Shown here one piece after another: positions 12,134 through 24,216 of a stretch of DNA of 64,000 bases (position 1 is the stretch's first letter; each line of letters opens with the position of its first letter). Source of the DNA: Canna indica. Its lineage: Eukaryota > Streptophyta > Magnoliopsida > Zingiberales > Cannaceae. Below the pieces are notes generated by a model. It did not search any database and was not told the origin of the DNA. It saw nothing but the letters and a program-made list of their open reading frames with translations. The DNA is taken from contig CP136892.1 of NCBI GenBank assembly GCA_034359265.1, positions 15,052,501-15,116,500 of the forward strand. The letters run 5' to 3'. Made by a program: the position numbers and the translations under genes.

Positions 12134-12520
12134 CTAATTTACAGCCCAGTGGGCCGCTTTATTACACTATCTGAAACAAAGAAAATAATACAACAATAAT
12201 AATTCCAATGAAAGATTGAATCCTCTTAACAATAGAGGCTAATCTAGAGGGAATTTGGCATTGTTTCTGGATTGCTTGGGTAAGCAACTTCGAATCTATT
12301 TCAATGATGACATTTGCATAGTTCTGCCGGGAGGCAAATTGCAAGGCATGCAATATAGCAAAGGCTTCCAAGAGTGAATATTATCCATAAAAGTGCTAGC
12401 AACATAGAAACAAAAGCCCAACCTGTGTCAGGCAACAATTCCAATTCCTGCTTGCAAATCACACCACGAACCATCACAGTTAAATTTAATAAATTCATTC
12501 TCTCGGGGAATCCATTTAAG
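12134..12520 (-). pseudogene. LINE 1 ORF2, C-terminal RNase H domain
   Basis: Read on minus in shifting frames: FIKFNCDGSW then QAGIGIVA (first catalytic strand), LEAFAILHALQFA (Glu helix), IEIDSKLLTQAI (second Asp), and finally NKAAHWAVN followed by TAG at 12134. This order matches the RNase H (RVT_3-like) domain carried at the ORF2 end by many plant L1 LINEs. At least two frame changes and one in-frame stop are visible. Confidence 0.8.
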
Positions 12521-12998
12521 GGGATTTGTCATAGAGTTAACTAAATTATGAGGGCCCTCGGGATCCTCGGTATTAGTGACTTTGCTTGTAAAAGTCAATA
12601 TTTCATCATGAGACTACTAGGGGAATGTTGCCTAACAATGTGAACCTGTTCATTCTTAGCGTGCCAAGTGAACTAGAAGATGATAGCAATAATGGTCTTT
12701 ATAGGAAACAACCTAGTATGATCCTTAGATAATTTTAACCAACCACTATCAGTCCATAAACTTCAATTAAAAAGAGTTAGATCAGTTCTTATTTAAAGGA
12801 GAGACCAAACAATGGAGATATAAGGGCAATAATGAAATAAATGATTATTGGATTCAAGATTATTGGAACTTGGCTTAAGGTGCGGTCAGAGAAGGTACCG
12901 AGGCCTATATGAGAAAGATAGGCTCAAGTAGGTAAGCGATCATGGAGAAGTTTCCAAAGAAAGGTAAGGATTTTTTGTGGCAATTTTAATTGCCAAAG
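12521..12998 (-). pseudogene. LINE 1 ORF2, zf-RVT region, 3' half
   Basis: Minus-strand reading from 12998 gives ILWQLKLPQKILTFLWKLL then HDRLPT and HIGLG, the conserved zf-RVT entry of plant LINEs. It continues with NHLFHYCPYISIVWSLL before the RNase H linker. It joins the segment ending IPWSI at 15260 across the insertion at 13004-15254. Stops interrupt the frame. Confidence 0.75.
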
Positions 12999-13644
12999 GA
13001 TAATGTCACACTCCAAATCCGGTATGATCGGCCAGGGTACGCCACGTACACAACAACTAATAACCTGAACAATGGATATGAAATTTTAAAAGAAAAGAAT
13101 AGATATTAATTACCAAATTCCAAACCACGACTAAATAAAATTTCACCGATCAAGTTACTTTTGAAGAATTCAAATAAGTAATCAAGACTCCTAAAATAAA
13201 GAAAACGCGGAAACAATAACCCGAGTCTACATGACTCAAAAGAAAACTAAAATGACTCAGGTATCCCCTTGACCATGACATACCACGAGACCCGCTGCCC
13301 TGCCGCCACCAACAGCGCTACTACACCCCGATACCTCTCTGATCTAACTCAGGTGCTGCAAATCAACATAAATGAGGGGTAAATCCAACTAGGACTTAGT
13401 GAGTAGATCAGTCATCGATTCCACCACATCATCACCATGCAATAAGAGAACATAAATAAAGCAGTAAATAGCATCATGACATACTAAGCATATCTATTAT
13501 TTTATGCATGATATCCACATCCATCATAGATAAAATATAAAAATGCAATATCACATCCACATGAATAATCTCCGGACCCGTCGGCCCCTCAAGCCACGTA
13601 GGGTAGGTAGACGGTATGGCCTCCGAACTACCACCTAGCTCAAT

Positions 13645-13850
13645 GCCGTTTCTTTGGGGCATGCACTCCCCTCACCAGCACTGGCTCTTCTGAATCGTCT
13701 CTTTGGGGCATACATTCCCCTCAGCGGTCGGGTCTCCAGACTATCTCTTTGAGGTATAATCTCCCCTCACCAGTCAGACTTCCAAAATTAGGCCAACACT
13801 GTCTCTTTGGGGCATACCCTCCTCTCACCAATAAGGCTATCGGGGAATGC
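13645..13850 (+). repeat. Imperfect ~60-bp tandem repeats
   Basis: Four copies of a unit containing 'tctctttggggcat', 'ctcccctcacc' and 'ggct' or 'gtc', within the TGTCACAC element. A similar phrase series occurs at 61800-61960. Confidence 0.75.
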
Positions 13851-14845
13851 ACAAGCACATCACACACACAGTTATAAGAATAAATATAAGATGTGTTATC
13901 AATAAGAGTAAGCTAGGTTAAGGACATACCTCAACCTCCACCTCCTCAAGTCATAATTCACAACCACGCATGTATATATAATCATATGACAAGGAAGGTA
14001 CAACATATAATAAATGTACAACACGTCCAAAAGCGTAGGGTAAAGGGAACGAAAAACACATATAGAAAACCCTAAAATAGGGTATCACCACCTAGCAATC
14101 CTATACAATGTAACCCTCCCTTGGTGACCCTAACCGAATACCCTAGGGCCGGCCTACGTCCCTCACCCGATTGCCCCAAGGGCAAGGAAGGTTCGGACCC
14201 CCTTAGGTGTTCTTAGGGTCGGCCCTTCCGATAGTTAAATTAAGGTCCTAGTGTCTCTAGGCATCCTTAGGGTTCCTAATTTCTAAGTATAGGTTCCTAC
14301 AATGATTATACCATTAGGAATAAATTCGCATACCCTAAAGTATATCTCCTAGGCGTGAAAACATATTTAAATTCCTAAAAATCTCTCCTCTGTAGTGGCC
14401 GGCTACCCTAGGGTTTCTAAAGAACCTTAGAGGGGGGCGGCATACCCTAGTTCTTCCCCAAATCTCCTCCTTCCCTCAAGCTTTCAAGCAAGCACCAAGA
14501 AACCTCAACAACCATCAAGAATTCACAAGAAATCATCAAGAAATTGGAGGAAGGTGAGGGGGGCACAACAAGGGTAGGGGCGTCCAAATCACCCAAAATT
14601 CGATCCAACGAAATCACAACGACGATAGGAAATCCTCAATACGAAACTTCAAACCAATACGACGAAATCGTATAAAAAAGTGACAAAAATCCCATGACAT
14701 AGGGGCGGTGGCATGATTGAAGAAAAGAGGAAAAGAATGACTAATCCACTCACCTCGTTGGAGAAAATAAGAAGGAAGAAGATGATAGGGATCCTCCTTC
14801 AATCGGCGTGACGAACTCACAGAATTCCGACTCCGACGCCTCGAT

Positions 14846-14867
14846 CCTCCTCCTCCTCCTCCTCCTC

Positions 14868-14899
<32 letters not shown>
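14846..14899. repeat. (CCT)n(CT)n microsatellite
   Basis: 'cctcctcctcct' passes into 'ctctctctct' within the TGTCACAC element. It produces an Arg/Glu/Gly-rich chance frame on minus. Confidence 0.95.
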
Positions 14900-14901
<2 letters not shown>

Positions 14902-15254
14902 GTGGCATGCAGCTAAACTAGTAGTTGTACGCCCCAAGGGTTATTTTATGGGCCATAGTTGGCCCAAATTACCAAAATGCCCCCACTTACATGACTCAAC
15001 TTCTAAAATCCGTATTTAATTCGTTCTAACTCTGATTTCAGTTCTGCTTGAACCTATAGACTCGTCTCGAGACTCTCTATCATATAAGCATGCTAAATCA
15101 CAAAAACAAAATAAATAGTTTTTTCCTAATTCCTTTTCTATATTTAAAGCTTATCTAAATTCAATCCTGAAGCTCTATGCCAATCCGCGTTAACTCGAGC
15201 CCACGGTACCCTGCTTAAGAATAAAATATTTTTTTTAAATTTTTGGGCATTAGA

Positions 15255-17200
15255 GATAGACCATGGTATAGAGGTGCTATTAACCTTAAGATCATGACTT
15301 CTTATGAATGAATAGGTTGAACCTGTGGTAACAGACCCATTAGCCTTCATATCCCAAACCCATGAACCATCATTGGGTGAGGAAGGCAACTGGATTTTCT
15401 TAATGGATTCCCATAGAGAAGAATTAAAGTAGGTATAACCAAAAGAATCATTACAAGCATTATTGGAAATTAAATTACTAATAGTAGCATCAGAAAGATT
15501 AGCATGCATATTTACAAAAGTAGGCTTACAAATGAGAGGGATATCTAAACACCAATAATCATTCTTGATACTAGTATTAGAACTAGAATTTATAATTTTA
15601 TTAAAACCATATCTAGTACTTTCAAAAGCATAAACAAATAATTTACAAGATCCAACACAACTTTTAGGAGTTATAATAGAGGATTGACAAATTAAAAGAT
15701 ATTTGCTTCTCACAAGGTTAACCCAAATAGAGTTATCATTAACAAGGTAGAAAAAAATGCTCTTAACCGGTAAAGCTTGGATTTTTAGGTGCAAGTCTTG
15801 CTCACCAAGATCGTCCAAGGTTTTAGGAAGAGTAATACTGTCATAATTGATTAAGTTCAGCTCTTTGCTACTGTCTTTGGGGTACCAAATAAAATGCCTC
15901 AGTTTAGAGTTAATGGTGTCCATAGTCTTTTTATTAATCCAAGAAATAGATAATGTAGGTAAAGGCAAGGAGTTAAAAATAGAATTTACAAGAACGATAC
16001 AGCCAGCTTGTGAAATGAAATTGTTCTGCCAGTTATCAATTCTATTTTGAATATTATCAATGACATAATCAAAGGAGTTAGGAGGGGCTCTTCTAGGAGA
16101 TATAATAGAACCAAAGTATTTAAAATGAAAGCTACAATGTTTCATGTTAAGAGTAGAACAAACTCTATGTTTAATTTGATAATTTGCATGCCTAGGAAAA
16201 AAATTTCAGACTTAGTGTAATTGACAGCCTGACCAATTAGTTTTTCATAAGAATTAATCAAGGATCTTCTTAACAGTGGTAAGGCCATTATCAGTTGCCT
16301 TAAAGACCAAGACATCATCATACATAATATGGGAGAGCTAAAAAGAATTTTTGATTTTAAAAAGAATGATATACTTGGAGGAGACATCTTTGTTTAGGAG
16401 ATTGGTAAGGATTTGAGCAACCACGATGTATAGGTAAAGGAAAGGGGGCCTCCATGCCTAACTCCTTTAGAGGAAGGGAAAAAGGAGGAAGTGTGACCAT
16501 TAACTAGACAAGCAAAGCTATGAGAGATTATGCAAGCTCTAGTCAAATTAATAAATATAAGGGGAAAGTTATAAGAACGAAGGACAAGAAGAATTGCATT
16601 CCAAGATAGCTTATCGAAAGCTTTATCCAGATCAAGCTTAACCAGAATGTAAGGCATCTTACTTTTGGAAGCATAGATAGAATGAGCCACTTCTTGCACT
16701 ATCATAATATTATCATGAATGTTTCTACCTTTAAGGAAGACAATTTGTTCATGAGATATTAGTAGAGGGAGGAAGGGCTTCATTCTATTACCTAAGAGCT
16801 TAGCCAAAATTTTGTAGTTAAGATTGTAGAGGAAAATAGGCCTAAAACCCTTAACATCCTTGGGTGCTTAACCTTAGGGATAAAAGTAATTAAAGTTTGA
16901 TTCCATTCATGAGGAATATGAGTTGGAGTGAAAAAGGTTCAAGCAGTCATGAAAAGAAGGAGAAATAGCAGACCAATAGGATTTAAAGAATTCAACAGTG
17001 AATCCATCCAATCCAGGGCTCTTACCATTAGACAGATGCTTAACCACTTCCCAAACTTTAGAATGAGAAAAAGGGGAAACCAAATTATCAAGCTGGTAAG
17101 AGGGAAGATGATTAAAAAAAATTAGAATGAGAAGGGGCCTAGAGAGTATAGTAGTGATGGACAAAAGCTTGAAGAATATCAACTTCCTCAGTCACAACTT
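15255..17200 (-). pseudogene. LINE 1 ORF2, reverse transcriptase and connection region
   Basis: From right to left: GKSPGLDGFTVEFFKSYW (pre-RT, about 17030), then the RT palm with KLDLDKAFDKLSW (catalytic Asp) and GVRHGGPLS. The active-site box near 16310 is degenerate, MYDDVLVFKAT in place of the usual FADD, and lies in another frame. An open 300-codon stretch at 16145-15255 then carries SISWINKKTMD, SWVWDMKANGSVTTGSTYSF and IPWSI, where the TGTCACAC insertion breaks in. The product would be non-functional. Confidence 0.85.
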
Positions 17201-17399
17201 GCTCAAGATGATTCACAATAGAGAGAATATGATTAAGCCTTTTCTTGGAGATAACCACCATATGGAAATAAGCAGTATTCTTATCTCCATCCTCAAGTCA
17301 TTTAACTTTTGCTTTAGCCCACTATTTAAAGGAAACTTGTGTTTGAAGGGCAATGACTTTATTGTAAAAGCCACCTGAGGGTGATTTGGTTTATGAGTG

Positions 17400-18319
17400 G
17401 AAGACATATTATCCTCAAGGAGGCCAAGGATCTTCTTATTCCATTCTGAAAGAGCAAACCTAATTTGTTTTAAGCTAAGGGAGAACTTAATAAAGGAACT
17501 AAGGTGAGGAGTAGGAAAGAACCTAGACCAAGTATTTTGAACAATATGATGAGATTCAGGATAATGAAGCTAGAAATTTTGAAATTTAAAACCCCTAGGT
17601 TTAGCTTTACTAGATGTAGAATTGAGGCTAAGCAGAAGGGGGCTATGGTCAGAGCCAGTTCTAGTTAAGTGTGAAACAATAACTTTTCCAAAAAAATGAA
17701 GGCATGCTGGATTGGCAAAAGCCCTATCAAGCCTAATGAGAATTCTATTACAATTCTTCCTATAAAATTTGGGCTAGAGAATTTAAGATCAATCAAGCTA
17801 GCATTATTAACAAAATTCCTAAAATCACTAACAGATTTATTAACAATAAAAGGCAATCCTCCAAATTTATCAACAGAATGCAAAATAGCATAAAATCACC
17901 CATTATGAACCACATATAGCAAGAAAAACCAAAATTTAATAAAGAGTCCAGCTCTAATATTAGGATTTGTGCTAGCATATATATTAGAAAATAGAAAAGG
18001 TTCTAATTTTTCCATGTAAATGACTATGAATTATATGAGCTTGGACTGAAAGCACCTGCCATTGGATTAAATTTGAGTCCTAGGCCAGAATAAGGCCACC
18101 AGAGGCACCTACTACATGAGTAGGGGTGAGAAAAAAAAATCGGTTAACCAAAAAACCGGTCCGAACCCGAATCGGTTTTTGCGGTTAATCGAACCGGTTT
18201 TTTCGGTTTCGGTTTATGTTTTTGAAAAAATCGGTTTTCAATTTCGGGTTCGATCCACAATCTAAAAAGTCCACCGATTTCGGTTAATCGGCCGGTTCAA
18301 TATAATTTATTAACTTTTA

Positions 18320-18368
<49 letters not shown>

Positions 18369-18974
18369 ATGATTTATAAATTATAAAAAAATTAAAAAAG
18401 TACCAAAATGATTTATAAAATCATAAAAATAAGAAAAATATAAAAAATATAAAAAAGTATTAAAAATTATATAAATAAATAAATAAATGGCATCACATTA
18501 TCTTGGCTCAAGTAGTTTCATTTTTTTTTCCTTTTTTCCAATGAGGATTCAATATTTATTTGGATTTTTCTCCATATGTGATTTGTATAATGATATATTT
18601 GTAGGTTAAATTTTTTTATTGGTTAATCGAAATTTTTTGGTTAATCGAACGGAAAAAATCAAAACTGAAATGATGGTTAACCGAAGTTAATAGACCTGTT
18701 TACGGCTAATGATTTTCAAAAATCGAAGTTAATGGACCAGTTAGTAAAATTACTAATGGACCGATTAATCGGTCCATGCTCACCCCTATGCTTGAGCAGA
18801 GACTCCAACTTAATTTCTACTAAGATGAGTGACAAAAGTCTAAGAATTTTTGCAATTAAGGTGGGATTCTTGAATCGAAATGATATGCAAATGATAACAT
18901 TTAATTAAATTGCAAATGTGATCCTTAATGGAACGTTTAAATGCTCCTCCAACATTCTAGCTTAACAATTTCAT
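17400..18974 (-). pseudogene. LINE 1 ORF2, N-terminal endonuclease domain
   Basis: ATG at 18974 (minus) starts MKLLS, then TAG where plant LINEs have Trp (SWNV), then NVGGAFKRSIKDH and HIISIQESHL, the EEP endonuclease start with its catalytic Glu. After the hAT insertion comes HVVGASGGLILA. Further on are NKSVSDFRNFVNNASLIDL and GSDHSPLLLSL, the C-terminal His-containing EEP motif (about 17650). Several stops and frame changes occur. Confidence 0.8.
18121..18788. mobile_element. hAT-type MITE inserted in LINE 1 endonuclease
   Basis: Ends TAGGGGTGAG and CTCACCCCTA. Flanking 8-mers TACATGAG (18113-18120) and TGCTTGAG (18789-18796) agree at 5 of 8, consistent with a decayed hAT TSD. The interior is non-coding, with inverted 'cggttaatcg' repeats and a (TA)n tract at about 18330-18362. 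The LINE endonuclease frame is interrupted exactly here. Confidence 0.75.
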
Positions 18975-19199
18975 ATTAAGTAGTTAAAGAAGGATAAGAA
19001 GAACTCCCTGAATTAGGGCTGGAGGCATCTATCTCGGAAAGAGCTTCAAACACAACATGGAAATCAGATCGCCTACGCTTGTTCACCGCTGAACCATCCA
19101 TGAGAAGAAGGGGGGCATAAAAGGGAACAACATTCGTCTTAGAGTTCTTCCTAGGCGAGGGCGCGGTGCTTTAAGAGGCAGAGGAGCAGCAAGGGCAGA

Positions 19200-20530
19200 G
19201 GAGAAGACCATTGCGAGTTCCTAGGCCATCTGATTGAAGGAGTGAGGGACCGAGGCTGTGGGTTCCATCACCTGGTCAACATCCATGGGAGTGGAAGGAG
19301 CCGGAGGAGGAGACGGTGAGTGATTCGAAGAGGAGTGGGGTGAAATGGATTTACGGTTTCTCAACTCTTCGGCTTTGAAGGAAGATAGTGGGTTAAGATT
19401 TTCTGTTACCGGATGCAAGTTGTGAGTTTGGACACTCGGGACCTGTGAACTCGAGTTTGGTTTGACCGGATGGATGCATCCATTGACTTATCGGTTTGAG
19501 GCATCCTTCCTTGGGCCACCAGAAATAGGCACATGTTTGTCATTGGACGCGCCTCTAGTCGGACGGTTGTTGTCCGATTGCCGGCGACGAGGACGACAAC
19601 GACGAACCTGAACCCATGGGCTGCAAGCCGGTTTCGTCGAGTCCACTGAAGCCTCGGACGAGTCCAAGGGGGCAGACTCCAGGAGAAGCATAAGAATCCA
19701 TAGGAACAGCAGATTCAGTAGAATTACGAGGAACATAGATATTTTTTGGAGATTGAGAGGGAACATGTTGGCAATTAGCCTCAGAATGCCCGATAAGGCC
19801 CCAAGCAAAACAAATTGAAGATAAATTTTCATAAGAAACTAGTTGGAAAAACTCATCACCATCAACACAAACCCAAACACCTTGCCAAATCGGCGAAGCA
19901 AGATCCAACTCAATGCAAGCGCGAATGTATTTGCCACGCTCAAAGAAAAAAGAACGGTGATCAATACGAAGCACACGACCAAGCGAAGCAACAATCAAAA
20001 TAATAGAATTTTCTTTCCAAAGCTCCAACGGAAGGCTATATATACAAACCCATATGACAGCAAAAGTAATATTCTCCTGCCAGGGTCGAAACAAAGGTTT
20101 CCATGCGAATAAATGCAAAAGGCTCCCTCTGAAAGACCAAGGGCCAGCAATCAAAACATTGGTGGCATGTAGCCGAGAATCAAAACGAAAAACAAAGAAA
20201 CTGTCATCTAAATCCAAGATTGATTTCAATCAGAAAGAACCCTAAATCCGATCAGTCCAAGATTTAACAGCAATCACAGGCGGAGTGCGGCCAAGAAATT
20301 TACCAATAAGATTCGAATGTCATGGCTCAGACCACTCTTCTAATTGAGATTTTTGAAACGTAACCCTACCAATAGAGTTTGATTTTATTTTTTGAAAAAA
20401 CGACAAAGTATCCGAGAGAGGGCTGTTCATACCTTTCAGAATATGAGACCAAGTCAGATTCTCTGAAGGGAGATTGGAAATCTTGGCTGAGGGGGATGGT
20501 GACGAAGCGGAAGGCGAAGGGGAGACTTCC
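19200..20530 (-). pseudogene. LINE 1 ORF1, DUF4283-type nucleic-acid-binding protein
   Basis: The longest open part (20229-19555 minus) reads DLDDSFFVFRFDSRLHATNV, then AGPWSFRGSLLHLFAW, as in DUF4283 domains of plant L1 ORF1 proteins. A zinc-knuckle-like ICFAWGLIGHSEANC follows, where the second Cys is replaced by Trp. The C-terminal part (19418-19221) is Ser/Pro-rich. The 5' part continues past the solo LTR at 20534-22245 up to about 22457, with a poly-Pro stretch encoded by a C20 run. Confidence 0.75.
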
Positions 20531-20533
20531 AGT

Positions 20534-22245
20534 TGTTGGACGAAATGACGACACTAGAGGGGGGGGGGTGAATAGTGTGTTTACTAATTCGATTAGCCTA
20601 AATCCAATTTTAACCGTTTACTTAAGACGTTTAGGCAATTCATGATTAGACGATTAGATGCGGAAGAAATAATAACACAATTAAGCACAGGCAATTAAAA
20701 ACAATGATAACACACAAATTTTATAGTGGTTCGGCCCCAATGCCTACTACACTATCTAAGCACCCCGCTTAGGATTTCCTAACTAGTTTTACTAGATTAA
20801 TTTATGTTTCCCTTACACACAAGGAATTTGCACCGAAAAGTCTCCGCTCTCCAACCGAATGCACTTCCACACCCGGAAGTATCCCGCCTTCCTACCGAGA
20901 GTACTTTCCCACCTCAACCCTAAGGGACAACTAAACTAATCCTAGTAAATACTATGTTTATACAAGTGGCTTTACACCTAACACCAGGTAATCACTTTCA
21001 CACACTCAAATAAAATTAAAGAGCATTCAAATAACAGTAAAGATTACAAACAAAAGAGCTAGGGATAAACCAATAATAAAAGCTCCTTTGCAAGCCTTTG
21101 AAACCTTCAACTCGTCAAGGAATGATCTTGATCAAAAACTCAAGTTGAAACAGCAACTGGCACTTGAGAAAGGTTGCCGCAGAAAGAAATAGATCGCCGC
21201 TTGATCAATTGATAGAAGGCTTAGATCTTCCTTTTAATAGCTCAATAATATTTGTAAGGATCATGAAGAGAGGTTAAAAGAATCATATGAGGGTATATTG
21301 ATAACCTGGTGAAAAAATGACACTCAACGGATAGAAAACTATCCGTTGCAGAACGCCAGTCGAAGCATCAGTCGACCGGTCATTCGATCGCTGCAAATTT
21401 CCCTATGGTCGGTCGACCGATGGGTCGACCGCCAGACGCAGATCGTGCGATCCGCGATCTTCGGTCAACCCATCGGTCGACCGACGCGATCTTGCGTCGC
21501 AACTTTTCGCAGGTCGGTCGACCGATTGGTCGATCGCCAGCCGGCCTCTTTCTGCCACCATTCGGTCGATCGAGATTGGTCTGGACTGGGCAGACTGGAT
21601 CTTTGCTTGGGTTTTCTGCTTTCGTCTTTACTACGTCTACTTATATAATATTTATTAATTTTAAGTTAAATAACTCGATAACATGATAACTTTAAAACAT
21701 AAATGTTATATAAGGATTATACCCCATTTGAGTTCAATAAAAATATCTAAAAAAATGAAAATCTAGTTCTTGGGATCTAGTATAAAATAGAATTTTTCTA
21801 ATTTTCCGGGTCAAGTATGGGTATGCTAGAGGATTCCAAAAATTCCTTTAAAATGCCTCGATATCTAATTTTGACCCAAGGAACAACTACCAGCCATTTT
21901 TTATCTCAAGAAACTATCTAAGTCATATAGCTCTCCAAAGAGCTCCCTAGACTTAGTGAATTTCAGGGCGGTCCCGGAATTTCATGATTTGGGGTTCAGG
22001 ATAGGTTTTTGGGTTCTTATGCATTATGATGAGGAATTTCATAAACCTAAACACCCTTTCTTGAAGATTCTCGAGCGTCGATGAGCATCCTTGTCGATTT
22101 ATCTGATTTCTTCGATCACGAACGTCGCGCGCTAACCGATATGGAACCTGAAAGATATTCTCAATGAAATTATTAGTCTCATGTTTGTTATCATTAAAAC
22201 CATCAAAACCGAGATAAAGGCTAAGGTTGAAACCTAAAGCCAACA
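20534..22245 (-). mobile_element. Copia (SIRE/Maximus-like) solo LTR B
   Basis: Bounded by a perfect 5-bp TSD, CCAGT (20529-20533 and 22246-22250). On plus it reads TGTTGGACGAAATGACG ... AAACCTAAAGCCAACA, so the LTR sense strand is minus. It lies inside the ORF1 of LINE 1, whose sequence resumes after it. The palindrome array is at 21370-21576. A weak TATA-like ATCAATATA follows at about 21290-21300 on the sense strand. Confidence 0.9.
21370..21576 (-). promoter_or_regulatory. Palindromic CGGTCGACCG array in LTR B
   Basis: Clustered GGTCGACCGA, GTCGACCGGT and TCGGTCGATCG motifs upstream of the presumed TATA box on the LTR sense strand. The regulatory role is inferred only from its constant place in six LTRs. 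Confidence 0.5.
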
Positions 22246-22380
22246 CCAGTCGCATAACGGGCGAAGATGAAGCACCTTTTCGAGGTAGCGCCGACGACGA
22301 GGAGGAAGCACGTGAAGTAGGCTCCGAAGAGGTGAGGGGGGAAGAGGAAGGGGGGAAGAGGAAGGGATAAATGGAGGGTC

Positions 22381-22400
22381 GGGGGGGGGGGGGGGGGGGG
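22381..22400. repeat. Poly-G run (20 bp)
   Basis: Twenty consecutive G on plus, encoding part of a poly-Pro stretch of LINE 1 ORF1 on minus. Confidence 0.95.
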
Positions 22401-22463
22401 AAGGCCGATCGCCATGGGGGGACAAAAAGTTGCCCTAGGTGAGTGAGAGCGAGACATCAGTCC

Positions 22464-22862
22464 TGTAGGAATTAAGTGGACTGGACTAGCACTGTGTGCC
22501 CAGTCAGATCAAGCCCAAAAATGCCCACACTCATGAATCAAACTCAAGTCAAGTTAGATAACTTAGCCCGGGGCTCCACCCGACCATAAAAGACACTTAC
22601 AGTCTCATTAATTGTAATGGATTCGTCATTTACAAGCTCGACTTTTCTGAGATTAACCTCGACTCATTCTGAGCACACCCTACGAGATTACTGGCGACAT
22701 TATCGACAAACATCCCTCATCTTTCACTATATACACACACGATACTCTCCAAGTACACATAGATTCAAATTTCTATTACCCTAACATGGAACTCTTTCTT
22801 ACTTGAGCGTCGGAGTATCTTTTGCACCCCCCCACCCCCGCGGGATTTTCACCTAATTAGGA
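22464..22862 (+). mobile_element. Ty3/gypsy Tat-type 5' LTR (partial)
   Basis: Starts about TGTAGGAATTAAG and contains 'ctcaagtcaag', 'gagattactggcgacattat' and the tail 'cttgagcgtcggagtatctttt-ca' with a C run. This tail is well known from Tat/RIRE2-type LTR ends. Gag-like sequence follows directly. Similar to 7550-7920. The exact 5' end is uncertain and no matching 3' LTR was seen. Confidence 0.65.
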
Positions 22863-22899
22863 GACGTGCTAGACCGCATCACCCTAACATCAGACAAGA

Positions 22900-24216
22900 A
22901 TATTTAGCACCCACCATGGGCCCAAGTAAATCTTACCTACCCCATAATGATTGGTTCCTGAGGTCAGGCGAACGTTGTCGCACGTAGGCAACACCCTAGC
23001 AATGACGTTCCCCTACTACCTGGAGACGCTGGAACAATGAGGAGTGACGCTCCAGTACCTACCAACCCTTCACCAGAAGAATCCCATTATTTGATCAACA
23101 ACCTTCAGACGGAGAACCAATGATTAACAACCCAGGTTGAGACGCTGAGGCGGTCCTAGAAACAACACCCAGCCGAACACGAGCGTCACTGCTCAGAACA
23201 CGATGAAGATAGTTGCTTGGAGAAATTTGAGAGGCCAACCTCCACCTCCCGAGACGAGGTCTCCTGTACGCATCATCATAGAGAAGAGGAGGAGACCAAG
23301 GCCATAGGGACCGCTCCTCCCCTCGCCATCGACTCGGGATCCTTCATCGAGCACATCGTGGCAGTTCATCTTCCCGACAAATTCAAGCTGCTGACCACGC
23401 TCCAGCCCTTCGACTTCCAACTTTCCTAGAGAAGGTCACACTACTATGGTTTTCCAGCCTTCGACGAGGGTCCATACATACTTTCCAGGAACTCTCTTGA
23501 GCTTTCACCAACCAGTTCTTTTCATCACGAATTTACTCCAAGACCAAAGATACCCTTCACTACATCAAGCAGGGGCAACATGAGCTGCTGAGAGACTACC
23601 TGAAAAGATTCAATGTTGTGGCAATTGAAATCCCAAAACTCGACACACACCTCGAGCTATTATCCGTTAAGCACGGACTAAAGTCAGGACACTTTGCAGA
23701 CCAGATCGCTCTGGCAAAGCCGGAGGACATGGCCGAGTTCTGAGAAAAGGTCATATGTCACGTAGAGATGAAAGAACTCTGAGAATCCAAAAAAGCTGAC
23801 AGGCAGACTGCCAAAGATGATTATGAGAATAGAAAGTCCATGAAGCCTGACAAAAAGGGCAAAGACCGAGATCACCGCAAACGCAGCAGGATAAGGAGGT
23901 CGCCCTCTTGACTTAGTCCTAGATTCGGCGAGTACACTCCGTTAAACACCACGAGGGAGACTTTCTTCCGCCTACATATTCTTAAGCCACCCAACAACAC
24001 AAGGAGGTCAAAACTCCCACCTAATGTCGACAAGAGCAAGAAGTGCAAGTTCCACCGCATCTACAAACACATCACCGAGGAGTGCTAATGATCAAAGACC
24101 AAATCGAGTGCATGAATAGAGAAGGCCGGCTCGATCGCTACGTCCGTCGTAGGCGAAGTCGTAGCCGAGACCAATAGGATTACGATATATCACCAACATT
24201 GATGCCCAAGCAAAAC
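22900..24216 (+). pseudogene. Ty3/gypsy Tat-type gag
   Basis: In shifting plus frames I read HIVAVHLPDKFKLLTTLQPF, then FNVVAIEIPKLDTHLELL, LKSGHFADQIALAKPEDMAE and KKCKFHRIYKHITEEC. The last matches the degenerate CCHC-like 'YCRFHRDHGHDTEEC' region of Tat/RIRE2 gag. In-frame stops (for example after MAEF) and frameshifts make it a pseudogene. It is cut at 24216 by the TGTCACAC element and continues at 33572. Confidence 0.8.

Larger units (their letters stand above)
13004..15254 (+). mobile_element. Coding-free LTR-type element 'TGTCACAC', copy 1
   Basis: Starts TGTCACACTCCAAATCCGG and ends ...TTTTTGGGCATTAGA, the same pattern as 24217-33571 (TGTCACACCCC ... GGGTATTACA). TSD is GATAA (12999-13003) versus GATAG (15255-15259), and the LINE frame resumes across it. 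It holds no gag or pol. It carries tandem 'gtctctttggggcata..cccctcaccag' repeats at about 13645-13850 and a (CCT)n(CT)n tract. It may be a solo LTR of an unseen large element or a non-autonomous unit; length is 2.25 kb. Orientation is assigned only from the TG...CA-like ends. Confidence 0.7.
12018..22457 (-). mobile_element. L1-type LINE 1 with RNase H, broken by three later insertions
   Basis: A non-LTR retrotransposon read on minus. Near 22457 begins a proline-rich ORF1. It is followed by the DUF4283/zinc-knuckle region, then ORF2 (endonuclease, reverse transcriptase, zf-RVT, RNase H), and ends in a short A tract (T run at 12018-12027 on plus). Insertions at 13004-15254, 18121-18788 and 20534-22245 split it, and the LINE frame resumes after each. 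Many stops and frameshifts show it is long dead. Its 5' end abuts the gypsy LTR at 22464; a LINE TSD was not found. Confidence 0.85.

Noticed and set aside
13645..13850. Regularly spaced repeats that might be a CRISPR-like array
   Set aside because: The repeats are imperfect and have no conserved-repeat/unique-spacer pattern, and the context is a eukaryotic retroelement.
14614..14937. 107-codon minus ORF rich in Arg/Glu and Gly
   Set aside because: It is the reading of the (CCT)n(CT)n microsatellite and flanks inside the TGTCACAC element; no domain.
22221..22457. Poly-Pro ORF on minus as a separate gene
   Set aside because: It crosses the boundary of solo LTR B (22245) and reads the C20 run. 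Its right part is the LINE 1 ORF1 N-terminus.
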